Positions 1 through 8,592 of a stretch of DNA of 64,000 nucleotides are shown here, piece by piece. The translations under genes and the position numbers were made by a program. The first letter of the stretch is position 1. The number at the start of each line of letters is the position of its first letter. This stretch comes from Rossellomorea orangium. Its GTDB lineage: Bacteria > Bacillota > Bacilli > Bacillales > Bacillaceae_B. Under the pieces are notes generated by a model. It did no database searches. It worked only from the letters and a program-made list of their open reading frames with translations, and had not been told where the DNA came from. The stretch covers positions 43,681-107,680 of the forward strand of contig NZ_JAHWGH010000032.1 of NCBI RefSeq assembly GCF_019334305.1. Direction: 5' to 3'.

Positions 1-62
1 TGGTTCATATCTTTCTCTAAATCTTTTTCATGCTCGTAGTCGAATACTTTTACCTGGATCAT
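1..62 (-). CDS. Cse60-like small sporulation protein, 5' part only
   Basis: The window holds only the first 20 codons, beginning MIQVKVFDYEHEKDLE; the rest lies beyond the left edge. A GGAGGGG ribosome binding site sits seven bases before the ATG, so the start is well supported. The N-terminus resembles the short (about 60 residue) Cse60-type proteins of Bacillus, which are linked to sporulation. This rests on a short fragment recalled from family knowledge, so the name is tentative. It points the same way as ytwF and leuS. Confidence 0.55.
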   Translation of the reverse strand, partial: MIQVKVFDYEHEKDLEKDMN

Positions 63-63
63 G

Positions 64-269
64 GTGTCCCCTCCTGGATTAATAGTTGGTAGTAGTATTG
101 TCAGAATATTGGATCTTTAAACAAGGGTGGGTTATTTTCATTGGAGGAGTTGAGGTGTAGGTGTGTTTTGGTGTTTGGCCGATAAAATAAAAATTTCGCT
201 GATAAATCCCCTTCAAAATCCATATCCCGCTTAAAAGATTGGTCAATCGCCACCCGTTTTCCATTAAAC
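64..269. other. AT-rich intergenic stretch with weak repeat
   Basis: No gene is supported here. Two similar segments beginning gccgataaa (178) and gctgataaa (198) lie 20 bases apart and recall the 21-bp arrays elsewhere in the window, but two copies are too few to be certain. The rest shows no clear promoter or structure. Confidence 0.3.
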
Positions 270-303
270 ATAAAAAAGCACATCCTTCATTAAGGATGTG
301 CTT
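270..303 (-). terminator. Rho-independent terminator of ytwF
   Basis: A perfect 12-bp stem (AAGCACATCCTT and its complement, loop of four) at 276-303 is followed on the minus strand by a run of six T. It lies 18 bases past the ytwF stop. Confidence 0.85.
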
Positions 304-321
304 CCCTACTAAAAAACCCCA

Positions 322-636
322 TTATTTCTTCGCTGCAGTCTCCCCAGCCCAGTTCATCATGCCGCCTTCCATGTTCACCACTTTATACCCTTGTTCCTGC
401 ATATAGTGGGCAACATTTCCACTGCGGTTGCCTGAACGGCAGATGAAGATATATTCTTTGTCCTTATCAAATTGATCCAATGACTCAGGGATCTCACCCA
501 TTTTGATATGCTTCGCTCCTGGAATCATACCCTCTGCCACTTCTTCATCTTCACGGACATCCACCAAAAGCAGATCCTCACCGTTCTTCAACTTTTGCTC
601 CAGCTCATCCGTCGTAATCGTTTTAATACTATCCAT
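322..636 (-). CDS. ytwF: Rhodanese-like domain protein (YtwF-type)
   Basis: A single-domain rhodanese of 104 residues, probably cytoplasmic, transferring or carrying sulfur as a persulfide. The active-site loop CRSGNRSG gives the catalytic cysteine at residue 66, and the conserved LLVDVRE strand lies near residue 23. The length is normal for stand-alone rhodaneses. It lies just downstream of leuS, as in B. subtilis, separated by a large palindrome (725-801), and ends in its own terminator. The sulfur acceptor cannot be read from the sequence. The start has GGAAAGG upstream at good spacing. Confidence 0.85.
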   Translation of the reverse strand: MDSIKTITTDELEQKLKNGEDLLLVDVREDEEVAEGMIPGAKHIKMGEIPESLDQFDKDKEYIFICRSGNRSGNVAHYMQEQGYKVVNMEGGMMNWAGETAAKK

Positions 637-724
637 CCTTCACAACTTCCTTTCCACATTCAATCATTATTCAACACGATTATACCAAAGCCTGTCCCCC
701 AAACAAAAATATCAGACTCAAAAA

Positions 725-801
725 GAGGGACGGACCTCATCGAAATGCTGATTTAAAGCGATTTACGCTTAAAATCAAGCCCATTTCGAGGTCCGTCCCT
801 C
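725..801 (-). repeat. Palindrome of the GGGACGGACCT family, after leuS
   Basis: The left arm GAGGGACGGACCTC plus ATCGAAATG pairs with the right arm CATTTCGAGGTCCGTCCCTC. The 33-base apex contains a second smaller inverted repeat. It lies between the leuS stop (809) and the ytwF start and is positioned as the leuS terminator; the minus-strand exit has only a short U-rich tail. It is one of four copies in this window (others at 12114, 15948 and 23102). Confidence 0.8.
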
Positions 802-808
802 CCATTTA

Positions 809-3223
809 TTAGTTGGCGACGATGTTGACTAGTTTGCCTGGTACGGCGATGACTTTGTGGATGGTTTTGCCTTCGATTTGTGTTTTGATTTCATCGTTTT
901 CCATCGCTGTTTTTTCTAGGTCATCTTTGGTCATGTCTCGTGGGATCATGACTTTGGCTTTCACTTTACCGTTTACTTGAAGGACGATTTCGACTTCGTT
1001 GTCCACAAGCTTCGATTCATCGAATGTCGGCCATGCTTCGTAGGAAATCGTTCCTTCGTGACCAAGCTTGCTCCAAAGTTCCTCTGTCATATGAGGAGCG
1101 ATCGGCGCAAGAAGCTTGATGAATCCTTCTACGTATTCCTTCGGTAGAGTTTCCGCTTTGTAGGCATCATTGATGAATACCATCAGCTGGGAAATCCCTG
1201 TATTGAAACGAAGGCCTTCATAGTCTTCCGTCACTTTCTTAACGGTTTGGTTATACGTTTTATCAAGATCACTGTTCGGTGCATCCGTCACTTTAGAGGA
1301 TAATGAACCATCCTCTTCAACAAGAAGGCGCCAGACACGATCAAGGAAACGACGTGCTCCATCAAGACCGTTTGTGCTCCATGCAATGGACGCTTCCAGT
1401 GGCCCCATGAACATTTCATATAGGCGAAGGGTATCGGCACCGTGAGATTCAACAACTTCATCCGGGTTCACGACATTCCCTTTTGATTTACTCATTTTTT
1501 CGTTGTTTTCCCCAAGGATCATTCCTTGGTTGAATAGCTTCTGGAACGGCTCCTTCGTCGGAACTACGCCGATATCATAAAGGAACTTATGCCAGAAACG
1601 CGCATACAGCAAGTGAAGTACCGCATGCTCGGCTCCACCGATATACGTATCGACCGGCAGCCACTCCTGCATTTTCTTCGCATCGGCAAGGGCATCTTCA
1701 TTATGTGGGTCGATATAACGGATGTAGTACCAGCAGCTTCCCGCCCACTGTGGCATCGTGTTCGTTTCACGACGGCCTTTTTTACCTGTTTCAGGGTCCT
1801 CGACGTTCACCCATTCACTGATGTTCGCAAGTGGAGATTCACCTGTTCCGGACGGTTTGATTTCCGTCGTCTTTGGAAGCACAAGAGGAAGCTCACTTTC
1901 AGGAACAGTCGTTGTCGAACCGTCTTCCCAATGGATAACTGGAATCGGCTCACCCCAATAACGTTGACGGCTGAATAGCCAGTCGCGAAGGCGGTATGTC
2001 ACTTTCTTCGTTCCGATATTCTTTTCCTCTAACCAGGAAATAGCTTTGGCAATCGCTTCTTCCTTTCCAAGTCCATCAAGGAAGCCGGAATTTACATGAT
2101 CTCCGTCACCTGTGTATGCTTCTTCCTCCACGTTGCCGCCAGCGACGACTTCTAGAATTGGAAGATTGAATTCTTTTGCAAACTCATAATCACGTTCGTC
2201 ATGGGCAGGAACAGCCATGATCGCTCCGGAACCGTAGCTCATTAAAACGTAATCGGCGATCCAGATCGGCATTTTCTCGCCGTTAGCCGGATTGATCGCA
2301 TAAGCTCCCGTGAAAACACCCGTTTTTTCTTTCGCAAGGTCTGTACGCTCAAGATCGCTTTTTGACTTGATCTTGTCGATGTACTCATTCACTTTCGAGC
2401 GTTGTTCGTCTGTCGTGATTTCCGCAACGAACGGATGCTCAGGGGCAAGAACTGCGTATGTCGCACCGAAGATCGTATCAGGACGCGTCGTGAACACATC
2501 GAATGATTTGTCATGACCATCGATGGCAAAATTCACTTCTGCCCCTTCAGAACGGCCGATCCAGTTACGCTGCATATCTTTGATGCTTTCCGGCCAGTCA
2601 ACCTCTTCAAGATCTTCCACAAGGCGATCGGCATAAGCCGTGATCTTCAGCATCCACTGTTTCATCGGACGGCGTTCTACAGGATGACCTCCGCGTTCAC
2701 TCTTCCCGTCGATGACTTCTTCATTTGCAAGAACGGTTCCAAGGGCTGGACACCAGTTCACAGCAACCTCATCCACATAAGCTAATCCTTTTTCATAAAG
2801 TTTCGTGAAAATCCATTGCGTCCATTTGTAATAGCCTGGATCTGTCGTATTGACTTCACGGTCCCAATCATACGAAAATCCTAGTGATTTGATTTGACGA
2901 CGGAACGTATCGATATTTTTTTGCGTGAATTCTGCCGGGTCATTCCCTGTATCAAGGGCATATTGCTCTGCCGGTAAACCGAATGCATCCCAGCCCATCG
3001 GATGAAGGACATTGTATCCCTGCATGCGCTTCATGCGGGAAAGGATGTCAGTCGCCGTAAACCCTTCCGGATGTCCTACGTGAAGACCTGCGCCAGATGG
3101 ATACGGGAACATATCCAGCGCGTAGAAATTGGATTTCCCTTCGTCTTCCGTTGCCTTGAACGTTTTGTTTTCTTCCCAATACTGTTGCCATTTTGTCTCA
3201 ACACTTTTATGATTAAAACTCAT
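809..3223 (-). CDS. leuS: Leucyl-tRNA synthetase
   Basis: Charges tRNA-Leu with leucine in the cytoplasm. The protein is 804 residues, the usual length of Bacillus LeuRS. The HIGH-type signature HVGH is at residues 48-51 in the [15 protein letters not shown] context, and KMSKS is near residues 576-580. An editing (CP1) domain occupies the middle. The chosen ATG follows AAAGGAGG at good spacing; the open frame extends further upstream only because it runs into the T-box leader. Expression should be induced by uncharged tRNA-Leu through that T-box. Nothing is missing or truncated. Confidence 0.98.
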   Translation of the reverse strand: MSFNHKSVETKWQQYWEENKTFKATEDEGKSNFYALDMFPYPSGAGLHVGHPEGFTATDILSRMKRMQGYNVLHPMGWDAFGLPAEQYALDTGNDPAEFTQKNIDTFRRQIKSLGFSYDWDREVNTTDPGYYKWTQWIFTKLYEKGLAYVDEVAVNWCPALGTVLANEEVIDGKSERGGHPVERRPMKQWMLKITAYADRLVEDLEEVDWPESIKDMQRNWIGRSEGAEVNFAIDGHDKSFDVFTTRPDTIFGATYAVLAPEHPFVAEITTDEQRSKVNEYIDKIKSKSDLERTDLAKEKTGVFTGAYAINPANGEKMPIWIADYVLMSYGSGAIMAVPAHDERDYEFAKEFNLPILEVVAGGNVEEEAYTGDGDHVNSGFLDGLGKEEAIAKAISWLEEKNIGTKKVTYRLRDWLFSRQRYWGEPIPVIHWEDGSTTTVPESELPLVLPKTTEIKPSGTGESPLANISEWVNVEDPETGKKGRRETNTMPQWAGSCWYYIRYIDPHNEDALADAKKMQEWLPVDTYIGGAEHAVLHLLYARFWHKFLYDIGVVPTKEPFQKLFNQGMILGENNEKMSKSKGNVVNPDEVVESHGADTLRLYEMFMGPLEASIAWSTNGLDGARRFLDRVWRLLVEEDGSLSSKVTDAPNSDLDKTYNQTVKKVTEDYEGLRFNTGISQLMVFINDAYKAETLPKEYVEGFIKLLAPIAPHMTEELWSKLGHEGTISYEAWPTFDESKLVDNEVEIVLQVNGKVKAKVMIPRDMTKDDLEKTAMENDEIKTQIEGKTIHKVIAVPGKLVNIVAN

Positions 3224-3244
3224 ATTGAGATCCTCCTTTACCTT

Positions 3245-3505
3245 TTCATAAAAAACAAAAAAACTCTCATCCCAAATAAATATTTGGGACGAGAGTTTGT
3301 ATGTACATTCTCCCGCGGTACCACCCACATTAGTGTACGCGCACTCAGCTTCATTCATCCTTAACGCGGAAAACGGCAAGTCTTACTAAATTGGTTCACA
3401 CTTGCAACTCAGCAGGCGAGTTCATGATGCTTCTGGTTGACTTTCACCACCCGTCAACTCTCTAAGACAGAAAACACTCATTACTACTCCCGATCAACGT
3501 TCTAA
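3245..3505 (-). promoter_or_regulatory. T-box leader of leuS (tRNA-Leu sensing)
   Basis: On the minus strand the leader starts near AACGTTGATCGGGAGTAGTA, carries a specifier-type GAACTCGCC with codon CTC (Leu) at 3418-3420, and contains the T-box sequence GGGTGGTACCGCG at 3314-3326. A terminator with a stem of about 15 bp (3261-3298) and a long T run follows, before the leuS ribosome binding site. This layout is the classical T-box: uncharged tRNA-Leu pairs with the specifier and the T-box and stabilises the antiterminator. Confidence 0.95.
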
Positions 3506-3629
3506 TATAGGGAAACATTCTATGTATTCACTATTTTAGTGAAAAATATACAGAAGCGCAAGCCTAATTATTGGTTTCTGAAAGAGATTCTTGTCATATG
3601 GATGGGATTTCCGATTTTGTTCGAACAGA

Positions 3630-3750
3630 ATCCAGCCGTTTTTATCGAAAATCGAGCCGTTTTCGATAAAAATCCAGTCGTTCTGACGAAAAATCCAGCC
3701 AATTTAGGAGATAATACGGCCGTTCCAGGCAAAAATCCAGCCATTTACCA
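3630..3750. repeat. Six degenerate tandem 21-bp repeats
   Basis: Units begin at 3630, 3651, 3672, 3693, 3715 and 3735, so the spacings are 21, 21, 21, 22 and 20 bases. The consensus start is ATCCAGCCGTT followed by a variable half ending in AAAA. The only long frame across it (plus strand from 3539) gives a seven-residue repeat of the NPAVFIE type but has no ribosome binding site or convincing start, so I treat it as non-coding. It lies between the leuS leader and the hydroxybutyrate dehydrogenase gene. Confidence 0.8.
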
Positions 3751-3799
3751 TTTTACACCAAATATACAGCACCCTGGTCCATACATCCTATCAATCCCC

Positions 3800-3834
3800 C
3801 ACAAAAAAAGAAACGGCCCCCTAAAAGGCCGTCC
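3800..3834 (-). terminator. Terminator after the hydroxybutyrate dehydrogenase gene
   Basis: The short stem ACGGCC/GGCCGT (3813-3832, loop rich in A and C) is followed on the minus strand by TTTCTTTTTTTGT. It closes the dehydrogenase-permease unit. Confidence 0.65.
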
Positions 3835-3840
3835 CCCAAT

Positions 3841-4617
3841 CTATTGAACCGTATACCCTCCGTCCAGTACGACGGCCTGACCCGTTATTCCTTTCGCTGC
3901 ATCACTGCACAGGAACATGGTATAGTCAGCAATCTCTTTCACATCCAACAATCTTCGCTGCGGGACGAGAGGATAGATGACTTCTTCAATCACTTTCTCA
4001 AAAGGTACATTTCGAGTCTTCGCTAGATCCGCCAGTTGATTCCGTACTAATGGCGTATCCACATAGCCCGGACACACCGCATTCACGGTGATGCCGTGCT
4101 CTGCCGCTTCCAGTGCTGCGACTTTCGTCAGTCCAATGACTCCATGCTTCGCAGAATTATAGGCCGCTTTCCCGGAGAAGCCGACTAACCCATTGATGGA
4201 CGCCATATTGATGATCCGTCCCCATCCTTGTTCTTTCATATGCGGGAGAGCATGTTTGATCGCAATAAACGGAGCGGTCAGCATGACTTTTACAAGCAGC
4301 TCAAACTTTTCAGTCGGAAATTCTTCAATATGTGATACATGTTGGAGCCCGGCGTTGTTAATCAATACGTCTATCTTTCCGTAGTGATCCACTGCTTTGG
4401 CGATACTGTTTTTTAGTTCCGTTTCGGAGGTTACGTCACATCGCAAACCAAGAACTTCAAATCCTTCTGCATTCAGGGCATCTGCTGCTTCTTGAACGGT
4501 ATCTTCCTTCAGATCGGTTAATACGACCTTTGCTCCTCCTGCGGCAAATTCCCTGCCGATTTGGTAGCCGATTCCCTGAGCTGCCCCTGTTATGAACACC
4601 ACTTTATTTTCTACCAT
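3841..4617 (-). CDS. 3-hydroxybutyrate dehydrogenase (SDR family)
   Basis: Probably oxidises D-3-hydroxybutyrate to acetoacetate with NAD. The 258-residue protein is a classical short-chain dehydrogenase: TGAAQGIG nucleotide-binding motif at residues 10-17, NNAG at 87-90, and catalytic Ser140, Tyr153 and Lys157 (YNSAK). The WGRIINMASINGLVG context and the segment around QRRLLDVKEIA match bacterial 3-hydroxybutyrate dehydrogenases (B. subtilis YxjF type). The start has AAAGGAG at good spacing and lies 13 bases after the GntP permease stop, indicating one operon. Family assignment is firm; substrate is inferred from similarity and from the neighbouring permease. Confidence 0.88.
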   Translation of the reverse strand: MVENKVVFITGAAQGIGYQIGREFAAGGAKVVLTDLKEDTVQEAADALNAEGFEVLGLRCDVTSETELKNSIAKAVDHYGKIDVLINNAGLQHVSHIEEFPTEKFELLVKVMLTAPFIAIKHALPHMKEQGWGRIINMASINGLVGFSGKAAYNSAKHGVIGLTKVAALEAAEHGITVNAVCPGYVDTPLVRNQLADLAKTRNVPFEKVIEEVIYPLVPQRRLLDVKEIADYTMFLCSDAAKGITGQAVVLDGGYTVQ

Positions 4618-4630
4618 GATGACTCCTTTC

Positions 4631-5953
4631 TTAAATCCCCACTCCCAAGGTGAATAATAGAATTGCCAATGCCAATCCGAGTAGCGGTACGATGACGGTC
4701 AACGCACCGACAGCTCCATACGCTTCACCATGGGTTTCATTACAGATTGAACGAATCGTCGTTACCACATATCCATTATGCGGCAGTGAATCGAGCGCTC
4801 CGGAAGAAATCGCGACTACCCGGTGAAGGGCTTCAGGATTCACACCCATATCTACATAGTGCGGGGCAAGAATCGGCAGTGCAATTGCCTGACCACCCGA
4901 TGCGGAACCGGTCATACCTGCAATCACACTGACGGCGATCGCGCCTCCTATTAATGGAGATCCCGGGATATTCGTCATGACGTCAACGGCTGTCGTAAAG
5001 GCTGGAACAGCTTTCGCCACTCCACCGAATCCGACAACTGCCGCAGTGTTACCGATGGCGATCAAGGCACCGACAGTCCCTTCAGAAACAGCACCCCAGA
5101 AGCCTTTAAAATATTTACGGTTTAACACATAGGCTGAAATCACTCCACCTAAAAGGGCAATGATCAGAGCCGATTGCTTTAAAGAATCGTGGAATGAAAA
5201 AGCCAGAATGAGTACAACTAATAATGGAATCAAGCCCATGAAAGGATTGGGTAACGGTCTTCCTTCATCAATGACCGGATCCTCTTCACGTGAACGGAAT
5301 TTTTCTCCTTTGTTCACCGCTTTGGTGATCATTCGCTTTAACCACCAGTAACCGAACACAGCCATGAACACGGCTACGATTAAGCTGACTTCCCAGCCTG
5401 CATAGGGTGTTGTTCCTAAGTATTCAATCGGTATCCAGTTTTGGATCTCCGGTGAACCGGCCGAGGTCATTGTAAACGTGACGGAACCGAAAGCTAGTGC
5501 CGCCGGGATAAAGCGACGCGGCAAATCGGCTTGCTTAAATAAGCTGACAGCCATTGGATATACAGAGAATGCTACTACGAAGAGACTGACTCCCCCGTAA
5601 GTCAACACCGCACAAGCAAGCACGATGGCGAACACAGCGTATTTCATCCCTAGTTTTTCAACTACAAAACGGGATACACTATCTGCTGCACCGCTGTCTT
5701 CCATTACCTTCCCGAATACAGCACCCAATAAGAACATCAGATACCAGGCAGCAACAAAGCTTGTGAATCCTGACATATAGTTCGTGACGAGATCCGCTTC
5801 CCCTTCACCGGCTAATTGCGGGAAGAGAGGCATGCCGCTTAAAACGGCGACGAATAATGCCGATATGGGACCAACAATCAGGATGTTCATGCCCCTCATC
5901 GTTAAAAAGATCAATAAAATGAGTCCTCCAATAAGACCGATCATGCTTAACAT
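4631..5953 (-). CDS. GntP-family permease, likely 3-hydroxybutyrate uptake
   Basis: An integral membrane protein of 440 residues, made almost entirely of hydrophobic helices (about 12), without a signal peptide. The glycine-rich stretch AGMTGSASGGQAIALP and the SSGALDSLPHNG motif are typical of GntP family carriers. GntP itself imports gluconate, but the close pairing with hydroxybutyrate dehydrogenase, as in the B. subtilis yxjC/yxjF region, makes hydroxybutyrate the likely substrate. AAAGGGGG precedes the ATG. A sigma-54 promoter lies about 90 bases upstream. The CoA transferase genes found in the B. subtilis operon are absent here. Confidence 0.85.
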   Translation of the reverse strand: MLSMIGLIGGLILLIFLTMRGMNILIVGPISALFVAVLSGMPLFPQLAGEGEADLVTNYMSGFTSFVAAWYLMFLLGAVFGKVMEDSGAADSVSRFVVEKLGMKYAVFAIVLACAVLTYGGVSLFVVAFSVYPMAVSLFKQADLPRRFIPAALAFGSVTFTMTSAGSPEIQNWIPIEYLGTTPYAGWEVSLIVAVFMAVFGYWWLKRMITKAVNKGEKFRSREEDPVIDEGRPLPNPFMGLIPLLVVLILAFSFHDSLKQSALIIALLGGVISAYVLNRKYFKGFWGAVSEGTVGALIAIGNTAAVVGFGGVAKAVPAFTTAVDVMTNIPGSPLIGGAIAVSVIAGMTGSASGGQAIALPILAPHYVDMGVNPEALHRVVAISSGALDSLPHNGYVVTTIRSICNETHGEAYGAVGALTVIVPLLGLALAILLFTLGVGI

Positions 5954-6044
5954 GATAATTCCCCCTTTGTTCTCTGAAGATGATGACGCTTACATTTTAT
6001 CTGGTTGTTCCCCTTTCAAAAATTTTACGTTCATTCATCATACA

Positions 6045-6061
6045 TGCAAAAGTTGTGCCAA
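6045..6061 (-). promoter_or_regulatory. Sigma-54 (SigL) -24/-12 promoter of the permease-dehydrogenase operon
   Basis: The minus strand reads TTGGCACAACTTTTGCA, an exact match to the TGGCAC-N5-TTGCA consensus. The invariant GG of -24 and GC of -12 have correct spacing. It lies about 90 bases before the GntP permease start and next to the gene for a GAFTGA-containing sigma-54 activator, which supports the call independently. Confidence 0.9.
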
Positions 6062-6101
6062 CTTTCAGATTACTGCTCAGTCAGCCTTTTTCACCATGAT
6101 A

Positions 6102-6205
6102 TTCCGAGATTCTGGACAGACGGATGATTTTAGACACGAAACGTTCATAATTCCTCTCAAAGAAAAACAGTCCAGAATTCTGGACTACTTTCCACATTTC
6201 CGGAC
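6102..6205. promoter_or_regulatory. Enhancer-like palindromes for the sigma-54 activator
   Basis: A perfect 16-bp palindrome GTCCAGAATTCTGGAC lies at 6170-6185. Two degenerate copies sharing the TTCTGGAC/TTCCGGAC half flank it, at 6102-6117 and 6190-6205 (about 11-12 of 16 positions match). They lie 40-150 bases upstream of the sigma-54 promoter, the normal range for upstream activating sequences, and in the gap just after the activator gene. Binding by that activator is inferred. Confidence 0.7.
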
Positions 6206-6217
6206 TGTTAAATAACC

Positions 6218-7579
6218 TTACAGCAACTCATATTTATTTAACTTTTCATAGATGCTTGATTTACTTATTCCCAGGGACTCGGCTGCCTTTCTCTTATCGT
6301 GTTGATGGGTCTGCAGACTCTGAGTCAAAACCGATTTCTCTGTTTCTTCGAGGATCTCCTTTAACGTTTTGGAGCCTACACCATATACATTACCAGCTTT
6401 CATATATGAAGGAAGCGATGTGAGGGAAATCTCATTTCCGTTGGACAGATACGTCGATGCGTTGATGACATTCTCCAATTCACGTAAATTCCCCGGCCAA
6501 CTGTAGGAAAGAAAAATCTGCATCACTTCGTTTTCAAACCCTTGAATTCGTTTTCCTGAAGATTTTGTGGATTTCTCCAGGAAAAAAGAAGCCAGGGTTT
6601 CTATATCTTCTTTCCGTTCACGGAGGGGAGGGATTTGAAAAGGGACGACGTTAATACGGTAATACAAATCACTTCGAAATCGCTTTTCTTCCATCATTTT
6701 TTCAAGGGGACGGTTTGTGGCGGCAATGATCCGTACATCCACATGCTGGATGCGTGTTGAACCGACGGACTCGACTTCCCCTTCCTGCAACACTCTGAGC
6801 AGCTTAGCCTGCATATTGAGGGGCATGTCCCCGATTTCATCAAGAAACAGAGTCCCTTTGTGGGCAAGCTGGAACTTCCCTTTTTTCCCACCCTTTTTAG
6901 CCCCTGTGAATGCACCTTCTTCGTAACCAAAAAGTTCTGATTCCAGAAGATGTTCCGGAATCGCCGCGCAGTTCACTTTAATGAATGGCTGGCCGCTTCT
7001 TTCACTCAGCTGGTGTATGCTGTGAGCGAACAGTTCTTTTCCCGTTCCACTTTCGCCCCGAATGAGGATTGAAATGTCACTTGGAGCGATCATTTGGGCT
7101 TTGTCTTTCAATTCATTCATTCCGGGAGATTCTCCGATAATATCATTCAGTGAGTATTTCACCCCGGTATTGATATCCTGTATGTAACTTTGAATCTTCG
7201 ACATCATATTCTTTACATGTGAACTCATTTGCATCCATTCACTTGTGTCCCGGAAAATGACGGACCCGAATGCCCCGATCACCTTGCCATCGACAGAAAT
7301 GGGGATGCGATTCGCTATCATATAATTTCCCTTAATGTATTGAAGATCGGCTACTTCTTCTTTTCCACTGCCTGCAACCAGATGCATTCTTGTGTTTTCA
7401 ATCACGTTCGTCACATGTGCACCAATCGCTTTATCCCGTTCCACCTCGAGGAAGCGACAATAATTATCATTTATGTAAATGATGATTCCTTCATTATCAA
7501 CAACGACTAACCATTCGAAAGCGTTCTCAAGAATGATTTCAATCATTTCTACCGATACTTTTTTCAATAAGCTGCTCAT
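6218..7579 (-). CDS. Sigma-54-dependent transcriptional activator (PAS-AAA+-Fis)
   Basis: A 453-residue enhancer-binding protein. An N-terminal PAS domain (about residues 10-120, [17 protein letters not shown]) probably senses a small ligand or metabolic state. The central AAA+ domain has Walker A GESGTGKE near residue 176, the sigma-54 contact loop GAFTGA, and Walker [10 protein letters not shown]. The C-terminal Fis-type helix-turn-helix is in [19 protein letters not shown]. The ATG at 7579 is chosen because GGGAGG lies nine bases before it; an upstream ATG adds eleven residues but has no such site. It very likely drives the permease-dehydrogenase operon through the palindromes at 6102-6205. 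Confidence 0.9.
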   Translation of the reverse strand: MSSLLKKVSVEMIEIILENAFEWLVVVDNEGIIIYINDNYCRFLEVERDKAIGAHVTNVIENTRMHLVAGSGKEEVADLQYIKGNYMIANRIPISVDGKVIGAFGSVIFRDTSEWMQMSSHVKNMMSKIQSYIQDINTGVKYSLNDIIGESPGMNELKDKAQMIAPSDISILIRGESGTGKELFAHSIHQLSERSGQPFIKVNCAAIPEHLLESELFGYEEGAFTGAKKGGKKGKFQLAHKGTLFLDEIGDMPLNMQAKLLRVLQEGEVESVGSTRIQHVDVRIIAATNRPLEKMMEEKRFRSDLYYRINVVPFQIPPLRERKEDIETLASFFLEKSTKSSGKRIQGFENEVMQIFLSYSWPGNLRELENVINASTYLSNGNEISLTSLPSYMKAGNVYGVGSKTLKEILEETEKSVLTQSLQTHQHDKRKAAESLGISKSSIYEKLNKYELL

Positions 7580-7753
7580 TTTGCATTGCCTCCCGTGTTT
7601 ACTAGAGAACATATACTTTCATATTAGCACATTCATTCCATACCTTTATGAAAAGAAATCACTTCTGCCAATAATTTCAATTACCAGTTCATAATCGGTT
7701 TAATGCCGGCAGTATTAGGGAATCTTCTTAACAATGAATGGAGGAATGAAAGG

Positions 7754-8257
7754 ATGAAAATCGCAGAATTGAAACTATTTTATTTCGAAGACGATGGAAT
7801 CATCCCGAATAATCCGGACCTGCCTGTACTCATCTATCGGAACGCCCTGGATCAGGGAAGTGAAGCTGAAAGGTTATTTAATCGAAATCTATGGCTGAAT
7901 AGCTGGACGAACGGCATTTATGATTATCATCATTACCATAGTAACGCCCATGAAGCATTGGGTGTCATGCAGGGTGAAGCAACCGTCCAATTAGGCGGGG
8001 AGCTTGGAGAAGAAGTGACGGTCCATCAAGGCGATGTGATGATCCTGCCAGCGGGAACAGGACATAAGAAATTGAGTGCAAGCTCTGACTTTAAAGTAGC
8101 CGGCGCCTATCCCAACGGAGATGACTATAATTTGAAAAAAGGTTCCATGCGCGAACGGCCGAGCGTGCTCATTGAAATCAAAAACGTTCCCCTTCCATCT
8201 TCAGATCCAGTGTTTGGAGATAGTGGACCGTTGATGAAGTACTGGCTGAAGAAATGA
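7754..8257 (+). CDS. Cupin-domain protein (YjlB-like)
   Basis: A 167-residue single-domain cupin. The metal-binding motif of cupin 1 is visible as HYHSNAHEALGVMQGEA and the second as GDVMILPAGTGHKKL, giving a likely mononuclear metal site. It resembles B. subtilis YjlB, whose reaction is not established to my knowledge. GGAGG nine bases before the ATG at 7754 fixes the start; the frame is open for 17 further codons upstream without a binding site. It is divergent from the sigma-54 activator and appears monocistronic. Confidence 0.8.
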   Translation: MKIAELKLFYFEDDGIIPNNPDLPVLIYRNALDQGSEAERLFNRNLWLNSWTNGIYDYHHYHSNAHEALGVMQGEATVQLGGELGEEVTVHQGDVMILPAGTGHKKLSASSDFKVAGAYPNGDDYNLKKGSMRERPSVLIEIKNVPLPSSDPVFGDSGPLMKYWLKK

Positions 8258-8394
8258 TTCAATCCTGTTCTGCGTCCTATTAAGTGAAAGGTAATTCATT
8301 CCTATTTCTCTTTAGCAATACTTCTCAGAAACAGCTATCCTTACTTTTTTTAAACCATTCATTATGAAGATAATGATTATTTATAACAATTGGC

Positions 8395-8423
8395 TTGTTT
8401 TCTTTTAAGTCCTGTGCTATTCT
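8395..8423 (+). promoter_or_regulatory. Sigma-A promoter with extended -10, for a candidate small RNA
   Basis: TTGTTT (8395-8400), 17-base spacer, and TATTCT (8418-8423) preceded by TGC, which makes an extended -10. No coding region follows; a strong terminator ends the transcript at about 8553. Confidence 0.5.
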
Positions 8424-8428
8424 ATTAA

Positions 8429-8553
8429 AGCGATGAGCTGAATTGTGTAAGTCGGTGATCACGTCCTTGTGACAACAAACGATGTGGCGTTTGCTGATTA
8501 TCCGCCTCAATTTTTTGCAAGTGGGCTTCCATAGGAAATGGGAGCCCTTTTTA
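8429..8553 (+). ncRNA. Candidate small RNA, about 125 nt
   Basis: The segment between the promoter at 8395-8423 and a textbook terminator holds no open frame with a ribosome binding site. Predicted structure by eye: TCAC/GTGA hairpin near 8458-8473, CAAACG/CGTTTG hairpin at 8476-8493, an unpaired stretch with six T, then a 10-bp terminator stem GGGCTTCCAT/ATGGGAGCCC (8523-8547) followed by five T. I do not recognise it as a known RNA family. It could also be a read-through leader remnant. Confidence 0.4.
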
Positions 8554-8559
8554 TATGGA

Positions 8560-8591
8560 GAAACCCCCGGTGATTCCTCACCGGGGGTTTC
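8560..8591. terminator. Hairpin at the end of the MFS gene, likely bidirectional
   Basis: A perfect 14-bp stem (GAAACCCCCGGTGA and its complement, loop TTCC) touches the stop codon of the MFS gene on the minus strand. T-rich flanks exist on both sides (TTTTTATAT downstream on minus, TTTATTG on plus). Confidence 0.8.
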
Positions 8592-8592
8592 T

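Noticed and set aside
3224..3379. N-terminal extension of leuS by 52 codons
   Set aside because: The extension lies within the T-box terminator and antiterminator; AAAGGAGG and the conserved MSFNHK start support 3223.
3539..3847. Plus-strand frame of 102 codons with a seven-residue NPAVFIE-like repeat
   Set aside because: No ribosome binding site, start in an AT-rich region, and the repeat is explained by the 21-bp DNA array; it also overlaps the terminator and end of the dehydrogenase gene.
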